NCBI RefSeq assembly: GCF_004766125.1
Contig: NZ_SJSA01000001.1
Coordinates: 1,364,001-1,428,000, forward strand
DNA length: 64,000 nucleotides
Direction of reading: 5' to 3'
From: Duncaniella freteri
Lineage (GTDB): Bacteria; Bacteroidota; Bacteroidia; Bacteroidales; Muribaculaceae
In this document: one piece after another, positions 37,620 to 47,433 of the stretch
Position numbering within the stretch: position 1 is the stretch's first letter
Layout: each line of letters starts with the position of its first letter
Position numbers and translations under genes: made by a program
Notes under the pieces: model-generated
What the model was told of the DNA's origin: nothing
What the model saw: the letters and a program-made list of their open reading frames with translations, nothing else
Database searches by the model: none

Positions 37620-39452
37620 ATGAAAGAACTCTGGAGCCTGTTCAGGCGGTTTGTGCCTCCTTACAGGAAATATCTCATACTCAATATATTTTTCAATGTC
37701 CTTGCGGCATTCCTGACACTGTTCTCGTTTGCCGTGATAGTGCCTATCCTTGAGATACTTTTTAAGATCAAGGATGTGCAGTACGAGTATTGGGAGATTG
37801 GCAGCCATTCCCTGAAGGATGTGCTGATCAATAATTTCTATTACTACACGCAGGACTGCATCCATAACTGGGGGCCTGTGGGGACGCTTATGGCTATGGC
37901 GGGCCTTCTCGTGTTCATGACCATGCTGAAGACCGGAGCCACTTATCTGAGCAGCTACTTCGTGATACCGATGCGTGCGGGTATAGTTAGGGACCTCCGT
38001 AATTTTGTGTACGAAAAGATTGTGCGTCTGCCCATAGGGTTCTTCACCAATGAGCGCAAGGGTGATGTGATGGCGCGTATGACCGGCGACGTGTCAGAGA
38101 TCGAGAATTCGATAATGTCGACCCTGGATATGATATTCAAGGACCCGATAATGATAATCGTGTGCCTGTCGATGATGCTTTTCATGTCGTGGCAGCTAAC
38201 AGTGTTCGTGCTTCTGCTTCTGCCGATAGCGGGTTCTATAATGGGGCGTGTGGGCAAGAGGCTCAAGAGGGCATCGTTCGAGGGGCAGCAGCAGTGGGGC
38301 CAGCTCATGAGCAATATAGAGGAGACCCTCGGCGGGCTTCGCATCATCAAGGCTTTCAATGCCGAACAGAAGGTTACAAACCGTTTTCATAGCGGTAATC
38401 AGGAGTTTTTCCGCATCACACGCAATGTGCAGCGCAGGCAGTCGCTTGCCCACCCGATGAGCGAGTTTCTTGGCACCATAACCATTGCCATAGTGCTTGT
38501 GTTTGGCGGAACACTCATCCTCAGCGGGACCTCGGGGATGAATGCCGCCTCGTTCATATACTATATGGTCATTTTCTATTCGGTGATCAATCCTGCCAAG
38601 GATCTGACAAAGGCAATGTACAGCATACAGAAGGGCCTGGCGTCGATGCAGCGCGTGGATGCCATATTGAATGCCGTCAATCCCATCTCTGATCCGGAGA
38701 AGCCTGAGACAATCAAGGACCTGAAGGGTGAGATAAGGTATGAGAATGTGACTTTCGGATATGACCCTGAGGTGCCTGTGGTGAAGGGTGTGAGCCTTTC
38801 GATCAAGCCGGGAGAGACTGTCGCCCTTGTGGGTCAGAGCGGTAGCGGAAAGTCGACTATGGCCGACCTGCTGCCGAGGTTCTATGACATCAATGGCGGT
38901 TCGATAAAGGTGGATGGGCATGACATACGCAATCTGCGTGTGCATGATCTGCGCGGAATGATGGGGAATGTGAATCAGGAGGCGATACTGTTTAACGACA
39001 CTGTGTTCAACAATATAGCCTTCGGAGTGAAGAACGCTACTATGGAGCAGGTGATCGCTGCTGCGAAGATAGCCAACGCACATGAGTTCATCATGGCTAC
39101 CGAGGATGGATACAGCACCAATATCGGCGACCGCGGATGCCGCCTGTCGGGCGGTCAGCGTCAGAGGATCTCAATAGCGCGTGCCATACTCAAGAACCCG
39201 CCTATCCTGATACTTGACGAGGCTACATCGGCTCTTGACAGCGAGAGCGAGAGGCTGGTGCAGGAGGCCCTGGAACGTCTGATGAAGGACAGGACCACGC
39301 TTGTGATAGCCCACCGCCTTTCGACCATCAAGAATGCGTCGCAGATATGCGTGATGCATGAAGGTGAGATAGTGGAGAGCGGCACGCATGATGAGCTGAT
39401 AGCCAAGAACGGATATTACATGCGGCTTGTGGAGATGCAGTCGATGAAGTAG
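37620..39452 (+). CDS. ABC exporter, MsbA-like (fused membrane and ATPase domains)
   Basis: The 610-residue half-transporter has six membrane helices within residues of about 18-320 (including DPIMIIVCLSMMLFMSWQL), then a nucleotide-binding domain. That domain has Walker A VGQSGSGKST, the Q-loop NVNQEAILF, signature LSGGQRQR, Walker B ILILDEATSALD and the H-loop IAHRLST. It probably flips lipid A-core or another lipid, given the nearby lptE, but drug export cannot be excluded. It converges on proC with only 16 bases between stops. Confidence 0.92.
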   Translation: MKELWSLFRRFVPPYRKYLILNIFFNVLAAFLTLFSFAVIVPILEILFKIKDVQYEYWEIGSHSLKDVLINNFYYYTQDCIHNWGPVGTLMAMAGLLVFMTMLKTGATYLSSYFVIPMRAGIVRDLRNFVYEKIVRLPIGFFTNERKGDVMARMTGDVSEIENSIMSTLDMIFKDPIMIIVCLSMMLFMSWQLTVFVLLLLPIAGSIMGRVGKRLKRASFEGQQQWGQLMSNIEETLGGLRIIKAFNAEQKVTNRFHSGNQEFFRITRNVQRRQSLAHPMSEFLGTITIAIVLVFGGTLILSGTSGMNAASFIYYMVIFYSVINPAKDLTKAMYSIQKGLASMQRVDAILNAVNPISDPEKPETIKDLKGEIRYENVTFGYDPEVPVVKGVSLSIKPGETVALVGQSGSGKSTMADLLPRFYDINGGSIKVDGHDIRNLRVHDLRGMMGNVNQEAILFNDTVFNNIAFGVKNATMEQVIAAAKIANAHEFIMATEDGYSTNIGDRGCRLSGGQRQRISIARAILKNPPILILDEATSALDSESERLVQEALERLMKDRTTLVIAHRLSTIKNASQICVMHEGEIVESGTHDELIAKNGYYMRLVEMQSMK

Positions 39453-39468
39453 GCGGATGGTGAGGTGC

Positions 39469-40266
39469 CTATCGGGGTGTGGAGGCTTTCAGCCCATTGA
39501 TGACAGCCGATGTGAATCCTGAATGCTCCATGGCGTTGAGTCCGCGTATGGTGAGTCCGCCCGGTGTTGTAACCTTGTCAATTTCTGTTTCGGGATGGGT
39601 GCCGGGCTCTTGCAGCAGAGATGCAGCACCTATGAGGGTCTGCACTATCATTTCCTGTGCCAAAGGGGCTCGTATGCCGAGTTCGACACTTCCCTCCATG
39701 GCTGCGCGGATGTAGCGCAGGGCATAGGCTATTCCGCATGATGCTATCGAGGTGGCTGCCGGGAGCAGCCGTTCCTCTATGACCATCACTTCGCCCAGCT
39801 GGCCGAATGCTTTCAAGGTGAGGGGGCATGTGCCGTTTCCGTTGACCTGGAATGTCATGGATTTGCACAGCGATACAGCAGTGTTGGGCATGACGATGCA
39901 GAACGACGGAGACCGGGAGCCGGCGGATTCTTTATGGAGCCATTCATTCAGGTCGGAGATAGTGACGCAGGCAGCCACGACGGCTATTTCGGCGTATGAG
40001 TAGTCGATATGATCCTTGATTTCGGTTATCACATCTTTGACGAGCCATGGCTTCACGCACAGGATGACGAGGGATGCATCCCTGACGGCTTCGATGTTGG
40101 AGCATGTGGTGGAGGCTCCGGCTTCAGCCAGGGGTGCCAGCCGCCGGGGGGAGGGATTGGCGGCGCAGAGGTCGCCGGGAGATGTTATGAACCGTGGTGC
40201 GGAACTGATGAGCCCGCGGGCGATGGCTCCGCCCATTGCTCCAGCACCGATGATGGCTACTTTCAT
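39469..40266 (-). CDS. proC: Pyrroline-5-carboxylate reductase
   Basis: The 265-residue enzyme reduces pyrroline-5-carboxylate to proline with NAD(P)H. The N-terminal Rossmann motif is [17 protein letters not shown]. The family signature near the C terminus appears as [20 protein letters not shown], and [13 protein letters not shown] marks the cofactor-binding middle. It is a single minus-strand gene between two plus-strand blocks, with its own well-formed promoter. Confidence 0.95.
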   Translation of the reverse strand: MKVAIIGAGAMGGAIARGLISSAPRFITSPGDLCAANPSPRRLAPLAEAGASTTCSNIEAVRDASLVILCVKPWLVKDVITEIKDHIDYSYAEIAVVAACVTISDLNEWLHKESAGSRSPSFCIVMPNTAVSLCKSMTFQVNGNGTCPLTLKAFGQLGEVMVIEERLLPAATSIASCGIAYALRYIRAAMEGSVELGIRAPLAQEMIVQTLIGAASLLQEPGTHPETEIDKVTTPGGLTIRGLNAMEHSGFTSAVINGLKASTPR

Positions 40267-40294
40267 GTTGCTTTGTTATAAGAATGAGATACCG

Positions 40295-40325
40295 CAAAAT
40301 TACTCTTTCCTGCTGAGAAATCAAA
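40295..40325 (-). promoter_or_regulatory. Promoter of proC
   Basis: Minus-strand TTTG (40325-40322), 19 bases, TAATTTTG (40302-40295) is an excellent match. The start codon follows 28 bases after the box. Confidence 0.8.
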
Positions 40326-40456
40326 GTGGGAATGATGGGGCCGGGGTGGAGACAGCGGTAGTGTTGGCTGCTAAATGTTCAAGAGGTTTCTATATACATG
40401 TATGGGAATGTGTATGGATATATTTACGGCTCTGCATTATAGTAAGGGTCGGATGC

Positions 40457-40487
40457 TTGGTGGAGGTGGAAATTTTCATTACTTTTG
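40457..40487 (+). promoter_or_regulatory. Promoter of ruvB
   Basis: TTG (40457-40459), 20 bases, TACTTTTG (40480-40487). The ruvB ATG begins only nine bases after the box, implying an almost leaderless message. Confidence 0.75.
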
Positions 40488-40495
40488 TAGACCAT

Positions 40496-41512
40496 ATGGA
40501 ATCCGAATTTGATATACATAACAGGTCGAATCCTGACAAGGAGTTTGAGAAGGCTTTGAGGCCTTCGTATTTTGATGCGTTCAACGGTCAGGAGAAGATT
40601 GTAGAGAATCTGAAGGTGTTTGTCCAGGCTGCCCGCATGCGCGGTGAGGCTTTGGACCATCTGCTCTTGTTCGGTCCTCCGGGGCTTGGCAAGACGACGC
40701 TTGCGGGTGTCATAGCCAATGAGCTCGGGGTGAATTTCAAGGTCACTTCCGGTCCGGTGCTCGACAAGCCCGGCGATCTTGCCGGTATACTGACTTCGCT
40801 TGGCGACAATGATGTGCTTTTCATTGATGAGATACACCGTCTGAGCCGTGTGGTGGAGGAGTATCTCTATTCGGCGATGGAGGATTTCCGTATCGACATC
40901 ATGATTGACAAGGGTCCGGGCGCGAGGTCGGTGCAGCTGTCGCTGTCGCCTTTCACACTGGTGGGGGCTACTACCCGGTCGGGGATGCTGACTGCCCCTA
41001 TGCGTGCGCGCTTTGGCATCAATTGCCATCTGGAGTACTATAAGCATGATGTGCTTGAGAGGATTATCGCCCGCTCGGCTGCTCTGCTGGGGGTGAAGTG
41101 TTCGGCGGAGGCTGCCCACGAGATAGCGATGCGCTCGCGCGGGACTCCGCGTATAGCCAATTCGCTGCTGCGCCGTGTGAGGGATTTTGCCCAGGTCAAG
41201 GGATCGGGTGAGATTGATGTGGAGATCGCGAGGTATGCCCTGGAGGCTCTCAACATTGACCGCTACGGTCTGGACGAGATGGACCATAAGTTGCTTCTGA
41301 CGATGATAAACAAGTTTAACGGTGGTCCTGTTGGGCTTTCTACCATTGCTACTGCCATAGGTGAGGAGCAGGATACCATAGAGGAGGTGTATGAGCCTTT
41401 CCTGATAATGGAGGGTTTTCTGCGTCGCACTCCTCGCGGGCGTGAGGTGACATCGCTTGCATACAGTCATCTGAGGCTCAATCCTCCGGCTTCGCAGGGG
41501 AGTCTGTTCTGA
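40496..41512 (+). CDS. ruvB: Holliday junction branch-migration helicase RuvB
   Basis: The 338-residue AAA+ motor drives RuvAB branch migration. The chosen ATG gives [11 protein letters not shown]; a longer in-frame reading from 40016 is antisense to proC and is rejected. Walker A GPPGLGKT is at 60-67, Walker B is LFIDEIHRL, and the sensor region reads [20 protein letters not shown]-terminal winged helix ([16 protein letters not shown]) follows. ruvA and ruvC are not in the window. The flippase gene starts 49 bases downstream, a frequent pairing in Bacteroidales. Confidence 0.97.
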   Translation: MESEFDIHNRSNPDKEFEKALRPSYFDAFNGQEKIVENLKVFVQAARMRGEALDHLLLFGPPGLGKTTLAGVIANELGVNFKVTSGPVLDKPGDLAGILTSLGDNDVLFIDEIHRLSRVVEEYLYSAMEDFRIDIMIDKGPGARSVQLSLSPFTLVGATTRSGMLTAPMRARFGINCHLEYYKHDVLERIIARSAALLGVKCSAEAAHEIAMRSRGTPRIANSLLRRVRDFAQVKGSGEIDVEIARYALEALNIDRYGLDEMDHKLLLTMINKFNGGPVGLSTIATAIGEEQDTIEEVYEPFLIMEGFLRRTPRGREVTSLAYSHLRLNPPASQGSLF

Positions 41513-41561
41513 GGCGGGGGATAGGATAATCGTATATATTTTGGCATGTGCCGTTGAAGTT

Positions 41562-43055
41562 ATGGCTGGAATAAAATCACTTGCAAAGGATACTGCGATA
41601 TATGGGCTTAGCAGTATAATAGGACGGTTTCTCAACTGGTGTCTGGTGCCGCTGTACACACAGATGTTTCCTGCCGATGAGTATGGCGTGGTTACTTATG
41701 TGTATTCGGCTGTCGCGCTTGCGCTTATAGTGCTGACGTATGGGATGGAGACGGGTTTTTTCCGTTTTGCCAACCATGACCGCTACAAGGACCCTCTTGA
41801 GGTCTATTCCACGGCACTTATCTCGCTTGGGGTGAGCTCGACGGTATTTGTCGCCATGATACTGTCGTTTATCGGTCCGGTGTCGGATGCACTGCATGCC
41901 GGCAGTCATCATGACTATATTGTGATGATGACGGTGGCAGTCGCGCTTGATGCGTTCACGGCTCTTCCTTTCAGCTATCTGCGCTATGCCAAGCGTCCGT
42001 TGAGGTTTGCGTCGCTGAGGCTTGTGAACATAGCTGTTAACATAGGTCTTAACCTGTTCTTTATACTCATATGTCCGTGGCTGTGGGAGTGTGCTCCGGG
42101 ATGGATAGCGTGGTTCTATGATCCGGATTTCGGTATCGGTTATATCTTTCTTGCCAATCTTGTGTCGTCGGTGATGAACGTGGTGTTGCTTGTGCCTGAG
42201 CTCAAGGGGTTCCGCTGGCGTTTCAATCCGGCGTTGTGGCGCGAGATGCTTGCGTATTCGGCACCTCTTCTTGTGCTTGGTGTCGCCGGGATCATGAATC
42301 AGACTCTCGGTACGCTGTTGATGCCTTGGCTTTATGCCGATAATGCCGAGGGCATAACTGCTGTGGGTATATATGGAGCCAACTATAAGATAGCGATTGT
42401 GATGGTGATGTTCATACAGGCATTCCGCTTTGCCTATGAGCCGTTTATCTTCGCTAAGGCGAAGGATCATGGCGAGGACCGCTTGCAGAGCTATCGCGAT
42501 GCCATGAGGTGGTTCGTGATATTCGGCATGGTTATATTTCTCGGGGTGATGTATTATCTCGACATTCTGCGCCATTTCATTGCGGCGTCGTATTTCAGCG
42601 GGCTTAAGGTGGTGCCGATACTCATGGTGGCGGAGCTGTTCTTCGGTGTGTTCTTCAATCTTTCGGTGTGGTATAAGATAACTGACCGCACGGTGTGGGG
42701 GATGTGGCTCTCGCTTCTCGGGCTGGTGGTGACTGTGGGTCTGAATGTGCTCCTGGTGCCGCGTTACGGTTACATAGGGTGTGCGTGGGCGGCTTTAGGA
42801 TGTTACGGTGTGATGATGCTTGCAAGCTATGTTGTCGGACGCCGGCATTATCCTATCGGTTATAATGTGCCCCGTCTGATGCTCTATTTTGTGTCGGGGC
42901 TGGTGTTCTGGGTGGTCGGAGAGGTGATAGGGATGGAGGCTCATCCCTGGACCACGATGGCTATGCGTACACCTCTGCTTGCACTCTATGTATTTATGGT
43001 GCTCAGGATTGAAGGAGTGAGCCTGCGTTCAATCATACCCTCGCGCCGACATTGA
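41562..43055 (+). CDS. Polysaccharide flippase (Wzx/MATE-like, lipopolysaccharide biosynthesis protein)
   Basis: The 497-residue protein begins at ATG 41562 (a TTG at 41541 is less likely). It has about 14 hydrophobic segments and the typical N-terminal stretch TAIYGLSSIIGRFLNWCLVPLYT. This matches the PST/MOP family that moves undecaprenyl-linked sugars across the inner membrane. Its place behind ruvB rather than in a capsule cluster suggests a general role (O-antigen, glycoprotein or other glycan); the substrate is unknown. A repeat-bearing gap separates it from the convergent hydrolase. Confidence 0.88.
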   Translation: MAGIKSLAKDTAIYGLSSIIGRFLNWCLVPLYTQMFPADEYGVVTYVYSAVALALIVLTYGMETGFFRFANHDRYKDPLEVYSTALISLGVSSTVFVAMILSFIGPVSDALHAGSHHDYIVMMTVAVALDAFTALPFSYLRYAKRPLRFASLRLVNIAVNIGLNLFFILICPWLWECAPGWIAWFYDPDFGIGYIFLANLVSSVMNVVLLVPELKGFRWRFNPALWREMLAYSAPLLVLGVAGIMNQTLGTLLMPWLYADNAEGITAVGIYGANYKIAIVMVMFIQAFRFAYEPFIFAKAKDHGEDRLQSYRDAMRWFVIFGMVIFLGVMYYLDILRHFIAASYFSGLKVVPILMVAELFFGVFFNLSVWYKITDRTVWGMWLSLLGLVVTVGLNVLLVPRYGYIGCAWAALGCYGVMMLASYVVGRRHYPIGYNVPRLMLYFVSGLVFWVVGEVIGMEAHPWTTMAMRTPLLALYVFMVLRIEGVSLRSIIPSRRH

Positions 43056-43065
43056 ATAATGATAA

Positions 43066-43235
43066 GACCACACGACCATAGGTCCATATAGGGGGATGGA
43101 GATTATGGCAAGCCTAAGAAGAAATATGAGGAGGTGGAGATGCCGGAAAATGAGAATTCCGCAATTTTAGGACTTATATGACCAGAGGACCAAAGGAGGG
43201 GAAGACTATAGGACCATAGGGCTATAGGGTTGGTG
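43066..43235. repeat. 8-bp-period repeats between flippase and hydrolase genes
   Basis: A short group GACCACAC, GACCATAG, GTCCATAT (43066-43089) is followed, after unrelated sequence, by GACCAGAG, GACCAAAG, a break, GACTATAG, GACCATAG, GGCTATAG (43180-43227). The GACAGGAG core is missing here. The gap 43056-43419 separates convergent genes and holds these repeats plus about 190 bases in which I see nothing recognisable and no gene. Confidence 0.8.
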
Positions 43236-43419
43236 TAGTGGCGATTATGGCAGTGTGCCGTGCGTTGGTGTGGTGGGCTTGCAAAATGCATCAGATTCCC
43301 TGAGTGTATTTTGGTTTTACAGTCGGGGTACCGGATGTGAATAGTTTATGCTATGGCAGAGGAGGGATTATAGCAGGGGAATGTTATGAAGCGGGGGTGG
43401 AGTGGAGGGGCCTGAGGGG

Positions 43420-44238
43420 TTATTTGAGGTGGGTGATGAGGAAGTCGGCGGAGAGGGTGGCGGCACGGTCGAGGTCCTTGGAGAAGCCGTGGTCCTCGGC
43501 TTCGAGCTGATGGTATTCGCTTCCTTTCCAGATGTCGTGGAAGCGGAGTCCGTAGGTGTAGGGCGCTACGCGGTCGCCTGTGCCGTGGATTATGCATGCG
43601 TGTCCTGTATATGCCGAGGCGGTCTCGTAGATGGGCAGCGAGAATGCTGTGAGCATGTAGTCGCGTCCGAGTTTCTTGCCGTTCCACATCTCGATGTATT
43701 CGGGTGGATTGAGCGGGTCGTAGATCTTGCCCATGGTGTTGCCACGGATGGCATCGTCGCGCAGGACTGCTGCGGGTGCCATGAGTACCACACTCCGGAC
43801 CTTCTTTTTGCCGAGCTTGCCTGCGAGCATGGATGCAACCACGCCTCCCTGGGAGTGGCCTGTGACTCCTATGCTGCTTACGTAGGGGAGCCCTGACACA
43901 TAGCTGTGCACCTTGATGGCGTCCTCGATCTCGTTGGGCACGGTCATGTCGATGAATTCGCCTTCGCTTTCGCCGTGGCCGTTGAAGTCGAAGCGTATGG
44001 AGGCTATCCCTGCTGAGAGTAGCTTTTCGGCTATCATCTTTTCAAGCGGGGAATCCTTGCTTCCCATGAAGCCGTGCATGATCATCACCATAGGGCATTT
44101 CTGCCCTTGCCGCAGGTCGGGGGTCTCGATGACAGCCGAGAGGTTGCCGTGCGAGCCGGGGATCATCAGTCGTTGGGTCTCTGCCCGGGAGAACAGTGTA
44201 GCCAAGATCAGGAGGCAGAGAGTCAGGGGGAGGCGCAT
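43420..44238 (-). CDS. Exported alpha/beta hydrolase, cinnamoyl/feruloyl-esterase-like
   Basis: The 272-residue protein has an N-terminal signal peptide (about 1-19). The nucleophile elbow GHSQGG holds Ser129. The oxyanion region is MIMHGFMGSKDSPLEK, SIRFDFNGHGESEG follows, and the catalytic His lies in EDHGFSKD near the C terminus; an Asp in HGTGDRVAP completes the triad. The HGF and FDFNGHGESEG stretches resemble cinnamoyl esterases of gut bacteria that free phenolic acids from plant fibre. The substrate is inferred by resemblance only. It is the last gene of a long minus-strand run, eight bases after the TPR gene. Confidence 0.85.
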   Translation of the reverse strand: MRLPLTLCLLILATLFSRAETQRLMIPGSHGNLSAVIETPDLRQGQKCPMVMIMHGFMGSKDSPLEKMIAEKLLSAGIASIRFDFNGHGESEGEFIDMTVPNEIEDAIKVHSYVSGLPYVSSIGVTGHSQGGVVASMLAGKLGKKKVRSVVLMAPAAVLRDDAIRGNTMGKIYDPLNPPEYIEMWNGKKLGRDYMLTAFSLPIYETASAYTGHACIIHGTGDRVAPYTYGLRFHDIWKGSEYHQLEAEDHGFSKDLDRAATLSADFLITHLK

Positions 44239-44246
44239 GTGTAGGT

Positions 44247-45839
44247 CTATTTGAAGAGGTGTGAGTATTTGTCAAGAAGTCTGGTGAACTCGGGATTGGA
44301 GCGTAGGGGGGCGCAGTTGATGTTCGCTTCCGAAGCCTTGGTCCAGTTGTGGTAGTTGGCGTAGCCTTTTTCGAGCGATGTCTCCATGCATCGGAGGGCG
44401 CGTTCGGTCATGCCGGTCTGTGAATAGTAGCATGCGGCGTAGTAGTTGACCATTCCGTCGAAGTCGTCGGCAGTGTCGAGGATGCGTTCCATCCAGTTGT
44501 CCGCCTGTTCCCTGCGGTCGAGTGAGAGGAGGGCAAATCCACGGAGCGACTGCACGTTGTCGAAGTCGAAGTCCATGTCGAGCACCATTTCGTAGGCTCG
44601 TTCGGAATTGGCGGCCTGCTTGCGGAAGTCGCCGAGCACCCATCCGCGGAGGATCTGTATGTAGGGGTTTTCGGGGTTGACCATTGCGGCTTCGCTTAGG
44701 GCGATTGATGCGCCGGCGGGCTGTCCGAGAGCTATTTCGGCGAGAGCTTTTGCCTCAAGAGCATCGATTGATTCCGGAGATTTTTCGATGGCCTTGTCGG
44801 CAGCGTCGAGTGCAGCCTGGTTGTCGCCCATTGCCCGCTCGATACGTGACTTGAGCACGTAGTAGAATGCATTTTCGTCGGTGGCACTTATGGCGTAGTC
44901 GGCGTTAAGCAGGGCGCGGTCGTAGCGTCCGAGGTAGTAGTAGCATTCGGCGAGAGCACCGTTGAGCCCGGGGTAGGAATCGAGGTTCTCGTTGATGATC
45001 TTGTCGTAGTCGGCTATAGCTGCGAGATAGTTGCAGTGGCCCTGGGCTATCATTGCACGTATGAAGTAGAACATGCCTGTGCGCGGGGCTTTGCTGATGG
45101 CTGACGAGAGTCCAGCCATGACGGTGGGGTAGTCGGTGCGGGACATAGCCACAAGATGGCTCAAGGCACGCGCTGTGCTCTCGTTGTCGACCGATATGGC
45201 TGATATGTAGTCCTCCACGGCACCCTGGCGGTTGCCCATGAGGTCGCGCACGGCGGCGCGTCCGATGAATATCTCACTGTTGTTTGGTGTCATTGCCACG
45301 GCACGGTCGGCGAGATCGTTGGCGGTCCCGAGGTTGTTCTGCTTTACCGCGACCTTGGCTTGTCCGAGCAGGGCATCCTGGCTGCGGGGGTTGAGACGCA
45401 GCATGAGGTAGTAGTCGGCGTTGGCTTCGGGGTACCGTCCGAGCTCATAGAGCACGTTGGCACGCTGGTAGATGGTGCCGTAGTCCTGAGGTGACATCTT
45501 GAGGACTGTGTTGAGGTCGGCGAGTGCGTCCTCATATTTCTTCTGACGCTGATATATCTTTGCGCGCAGCTGGTATGCCGGGTAGCGGGACTCGTCATCG
45601 TCGGGGGCGTAGTATTTCATAGCTGTGTTTATGTCGTCGAGGGCTTTGATGTAGTCCTGATGGGCATAGTACAGCCCTGCGCGGCGCACGAGAGTCTCCG
45701 GGTCGCGCGGGTCCTCGTCAAGGAGTTCGTCGAAGGCTTTCATCAGAGCCTGTGACATGGGGTCGTCATAGCTTTGTGCGCTTGCCGAGATTGCAGCAAC
45801 GGATATGAGGAGTGATAGTGTGATGGATCTGATGTTCAT
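44247..45839 (-). CDS. Exported tetratricopeptide-repeat protein
   Basis: The 530-residue protein has a signal peptide ending AISASAQ and about a dozen TPR-like units across its length. Examples are DYIKALDDINTAMKYY, KYEDALADLNTVLKMSP, RYPEANADYYLMLRLNP and RYDRALLNADYAISA. Such periplasmic TPR proteins usually act as scaffolds for protein complexes. There is no catalytic domain. It lies between kdsA and the hydrolase gene with short gaps (39 and 8 bases), suggesting co-transcription, but a shared pathway is not evident. Confidence 0.85.
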   Translation of the reverse strand: MNIRSITLSLLISVAAISASAQSYDDPMSQALMKAFDELLDEDPRDPETLVRRAGLYYAHQDYIKALDDINTAMKYYAPDDDESRYPAYQLRAKIYQRQKKYEDALADLNTVLKMSPQDYGTIYQRANVLYELGRYPEANADYYLMLRLNPRSQDALLGQAKVAVKQNNLGTANDLADRAVAMTPNNSEIFIGRAAVRDLMGNRQGAVEDYISAISVDNESTARALSHLVAMSRTDYPTVMAGLSSAISKAPRTGMFYFIRAMIAQGHCNYLAAIADYDKIINENLDSYPGLNGALAECYYYLGRYDRALLNADYAISATDENAFYYVLKSRIERAMGDNQAALDAADKAIEKSPESIDALEAKALAEIALGQPAGASIALSEAAMVNPENPYIQILRGWVLGDFRKQAANSERAYEMVLDMDFDFDNVQSLRGFALLSLDRREQADNWMERILDTADDFDGMVNYYAACYYSQTGMTERALRCMETSLEKGYANYHNWTKASEANINCAPLRSNPEFTRLLDKYSHLFK

Positions 45840-45878
45840 TGTGAGTATAGGGTGTGATGATGTCTGATGGAGGTGTGA

Positions 45879-46688
45879 TTATAGAGTGTTGATTACAGAG
45901 CGTATTGCCGAGAGGTTGCGCAGGAGCTGGGGGAGACGGTCGAGCGGGAGCATGTTGGCACCGTCGCTCTTTGCCACGGACGGGTCGCGGTGGGTCTCAA
46001 GGAATATGCCGTCGACGCCTGTTGCGATCCCGGCTCTGGCTATTGTCTCGATGAGGTCGGGTCGGCCGCCGGTGACTCCCGCCGGCTGGTTGGGCTGCTG
46101 AAGGGAGTGGGTTATGTCGAGGATCACCGGGGCTCCGAAACGCTGCATTTCGGGGATGCCGCGGTAGTCAACGATAAGGTCCTGGTAGCCGAATGAGACA
46201 CCACGTTCGGTGAGGGCTACGTTGTCGTTGCCGGCGTCGCGCACTTTCTGAATGGCGAACTGCATGGCATCGGGCGAGAGGAACTGCCCCTTTTTTATGT
46301 TGACTGCCTTTCCGGTGCCTGCTGCGGCGATGAGAATGTCGGTCTGCCTGCACAGGAAAGCCGGTATCTGGAGTACATCTACATATTCGGCTGCCATCTC
46401 GGCTTCGTCTGCGGCATGGATGTCGGTCACGACAGGGACACCGAAGGTGTCGCGGACTTTTGCAAGAACCTTGAGAGCCTTCAGGTCGCCTACACCGGTG
46501 AATGAGTCGATGCGTGAGCGGTTGGCTTTGCGGTATGAGCCTTTGAATACGTAAGGGATGCCGAGCTCAGAAGTGATTCTGACGCATTGTTCGGCAATAT
46601 CCAATGCCATTTCCTCCCCTTCGATGACGCATGGGCCTGCGAGGAGGAAGAACTGGGGGTGTGATGAATATTCCTTGAATGAGAACAT
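45879..46688 (-). CDS. kdsA: 3-deoxy-8-phosphooctulonate (KDO-8-P) synthase
   Basis: The 269-residue enzyme condenses phosphoenolpyruvate with arabinose-5-phosphate to give KDO-8-phosphate for the LPS inner core. Motifs include FLLAGPCVIEGEE, FKGSYRKANRSR, VTDIHAADEAEMAAEYVDVL and LDITHSLQQPNQ. The start is the ATG complement 46686-46688; an extension to 46820 runs through the rsmE end and is rejected. It follows rsmE by 25 bases. With lpxA and lptE it marks an LPS-making cell. Confidence 0.95.
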   Translation of the reverse strand: MFSFKEYSSHPQFFLLAGPCVIEGEEMALDIAEQCVRITSELGIPYVFKGSYRKANRSRIDSFTGVGDLKALKVLAKVRDTFGVPVVTDIHAADEAEMAAEYVDVLQIPAFLCRQTDILIAAAGTGKAVNIKKGQFLSPDAMQFAIQKVRDAGNDNVALTERGVSFGYQDLIVDYRGIPEMQRFGAPVILDITHSLQQPNQPAGVTGGRPDLIETIARAGIATGVDGIFLETHRDPSVAKSDGANMLPLDRLPQLLRNLSAIRSVINTL

Positions 46689-46713
46689 ATCTTGGGTTGT
46701 TGCTGTATATTCT

Positions 46714-47433
46714 TCAGTGTTCGGGAGAGTGTGAGGAGTCGATGACATGGCATGCTGAGAGAGCGTAGAGGGCGGCTGTCTCGGTGCGCAGGCGGTTGTC
46801 GCCGAATGTCGCGGGGACAATCCCGGCTTCGAGCATCAGTGACACTTCGGCCGGGGTGAAGTCACCCTCTGGGCCGATGAGTATCATGGTGTCCTTGTGG
46901 GGCGAGTATATGTGTGACAGCTCCCGTCGGGGGACCGAGGGGTCGCAGTAGCCTACAAACCGCTGTGCCTCCGGCATAAGAGCTGCGACCTGACGGAGGG
47001 GGGTGAGCGCATCGATGATCGGCAGATGGGCTTTGAGTGACTGCTTCATTGCCGAGACAGCAATCTTTTCGAGCCTTTCTACCTTTAGCTCGCGCCGTTC
47101 GCTGCGATCGCAAAGGAGCGGGATGATGCGGTTGACCCCTATCTCGGTCATCTTTTCGACCATCCATTCCATGCGGTCCATATGCTTGGTGGGGGCAACA
47201 GCAACAGTGAGTTGCTGAGCCCATGGCAGAGGCTGGAGCCGGGATTCTATTATCTCTACTGCCGCACGCTTGGGATGGGCCTCGACGAGCCGGCATGTGT
47301 AGAGGAGCCCGCAGCCGTCAATCGCCTGAAGGGTGTCCCCTTCGGTCATTCTCAGGACTTTTACCGCGTGACGCGAGTCACTCTCGGGGAGGGTGAGGGT
47401 CGAGGCTATATCGGGGGCGTAGAATTGGATCAC
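46714..47433 (-). CDS. rsmE: 16S rRNA (uracil-1498-N3)-methyltransferase
   Basis: The 239-residue SPOUT-class enzyme methylates U1498 of 16S rRNA. It has an N-terminal PUA-like domain (about 1-70) and the SAM knot domain with KMTEIGVNRIIPLLCDRSER, LIGPEGDFTPAE and TFGDNRLRTETAALYAL. Its ATG overlaps the stop of the upstream transporter gene by four bases (ATGA), a sign of translational coupling. Confidence 0.95.
   Translation of the reverse strand: MIQFYAPDIASTLTLPESDSRHAVKVLRMTEGDTLQAIDGCGLLYTCRLVEAHPKRAAVEIIESRLQPLPWAQQLTVAVAPTKHMDRMEWMVEKMTEIGVNRIIPLLCDRSERRELKVERLEKIAVSAMKQSLKAHLPIIDALTPLRQVAALMPEAQRFVGYCDPSVPRRELSHIYSPHKDTMILIGPEGDFTPAEVSLMLEAGIVPATFGDNRLRTETAALYALSACHVIDSSHSPEH

Noticed and set aside
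40016..40495. In-frame extension of RuvB by 160 residues
   Set aside because: It is antisense to proC and contains the ruvB promoter; RuvB proteins start close to the chosen ATG.
43103..43291. A 62-codon minus-strand open frame in the flippase-hydrolase gap
   Set aside because: Much of it is a translation of the octamer repeats, with no promoter and no recognisable protein features.
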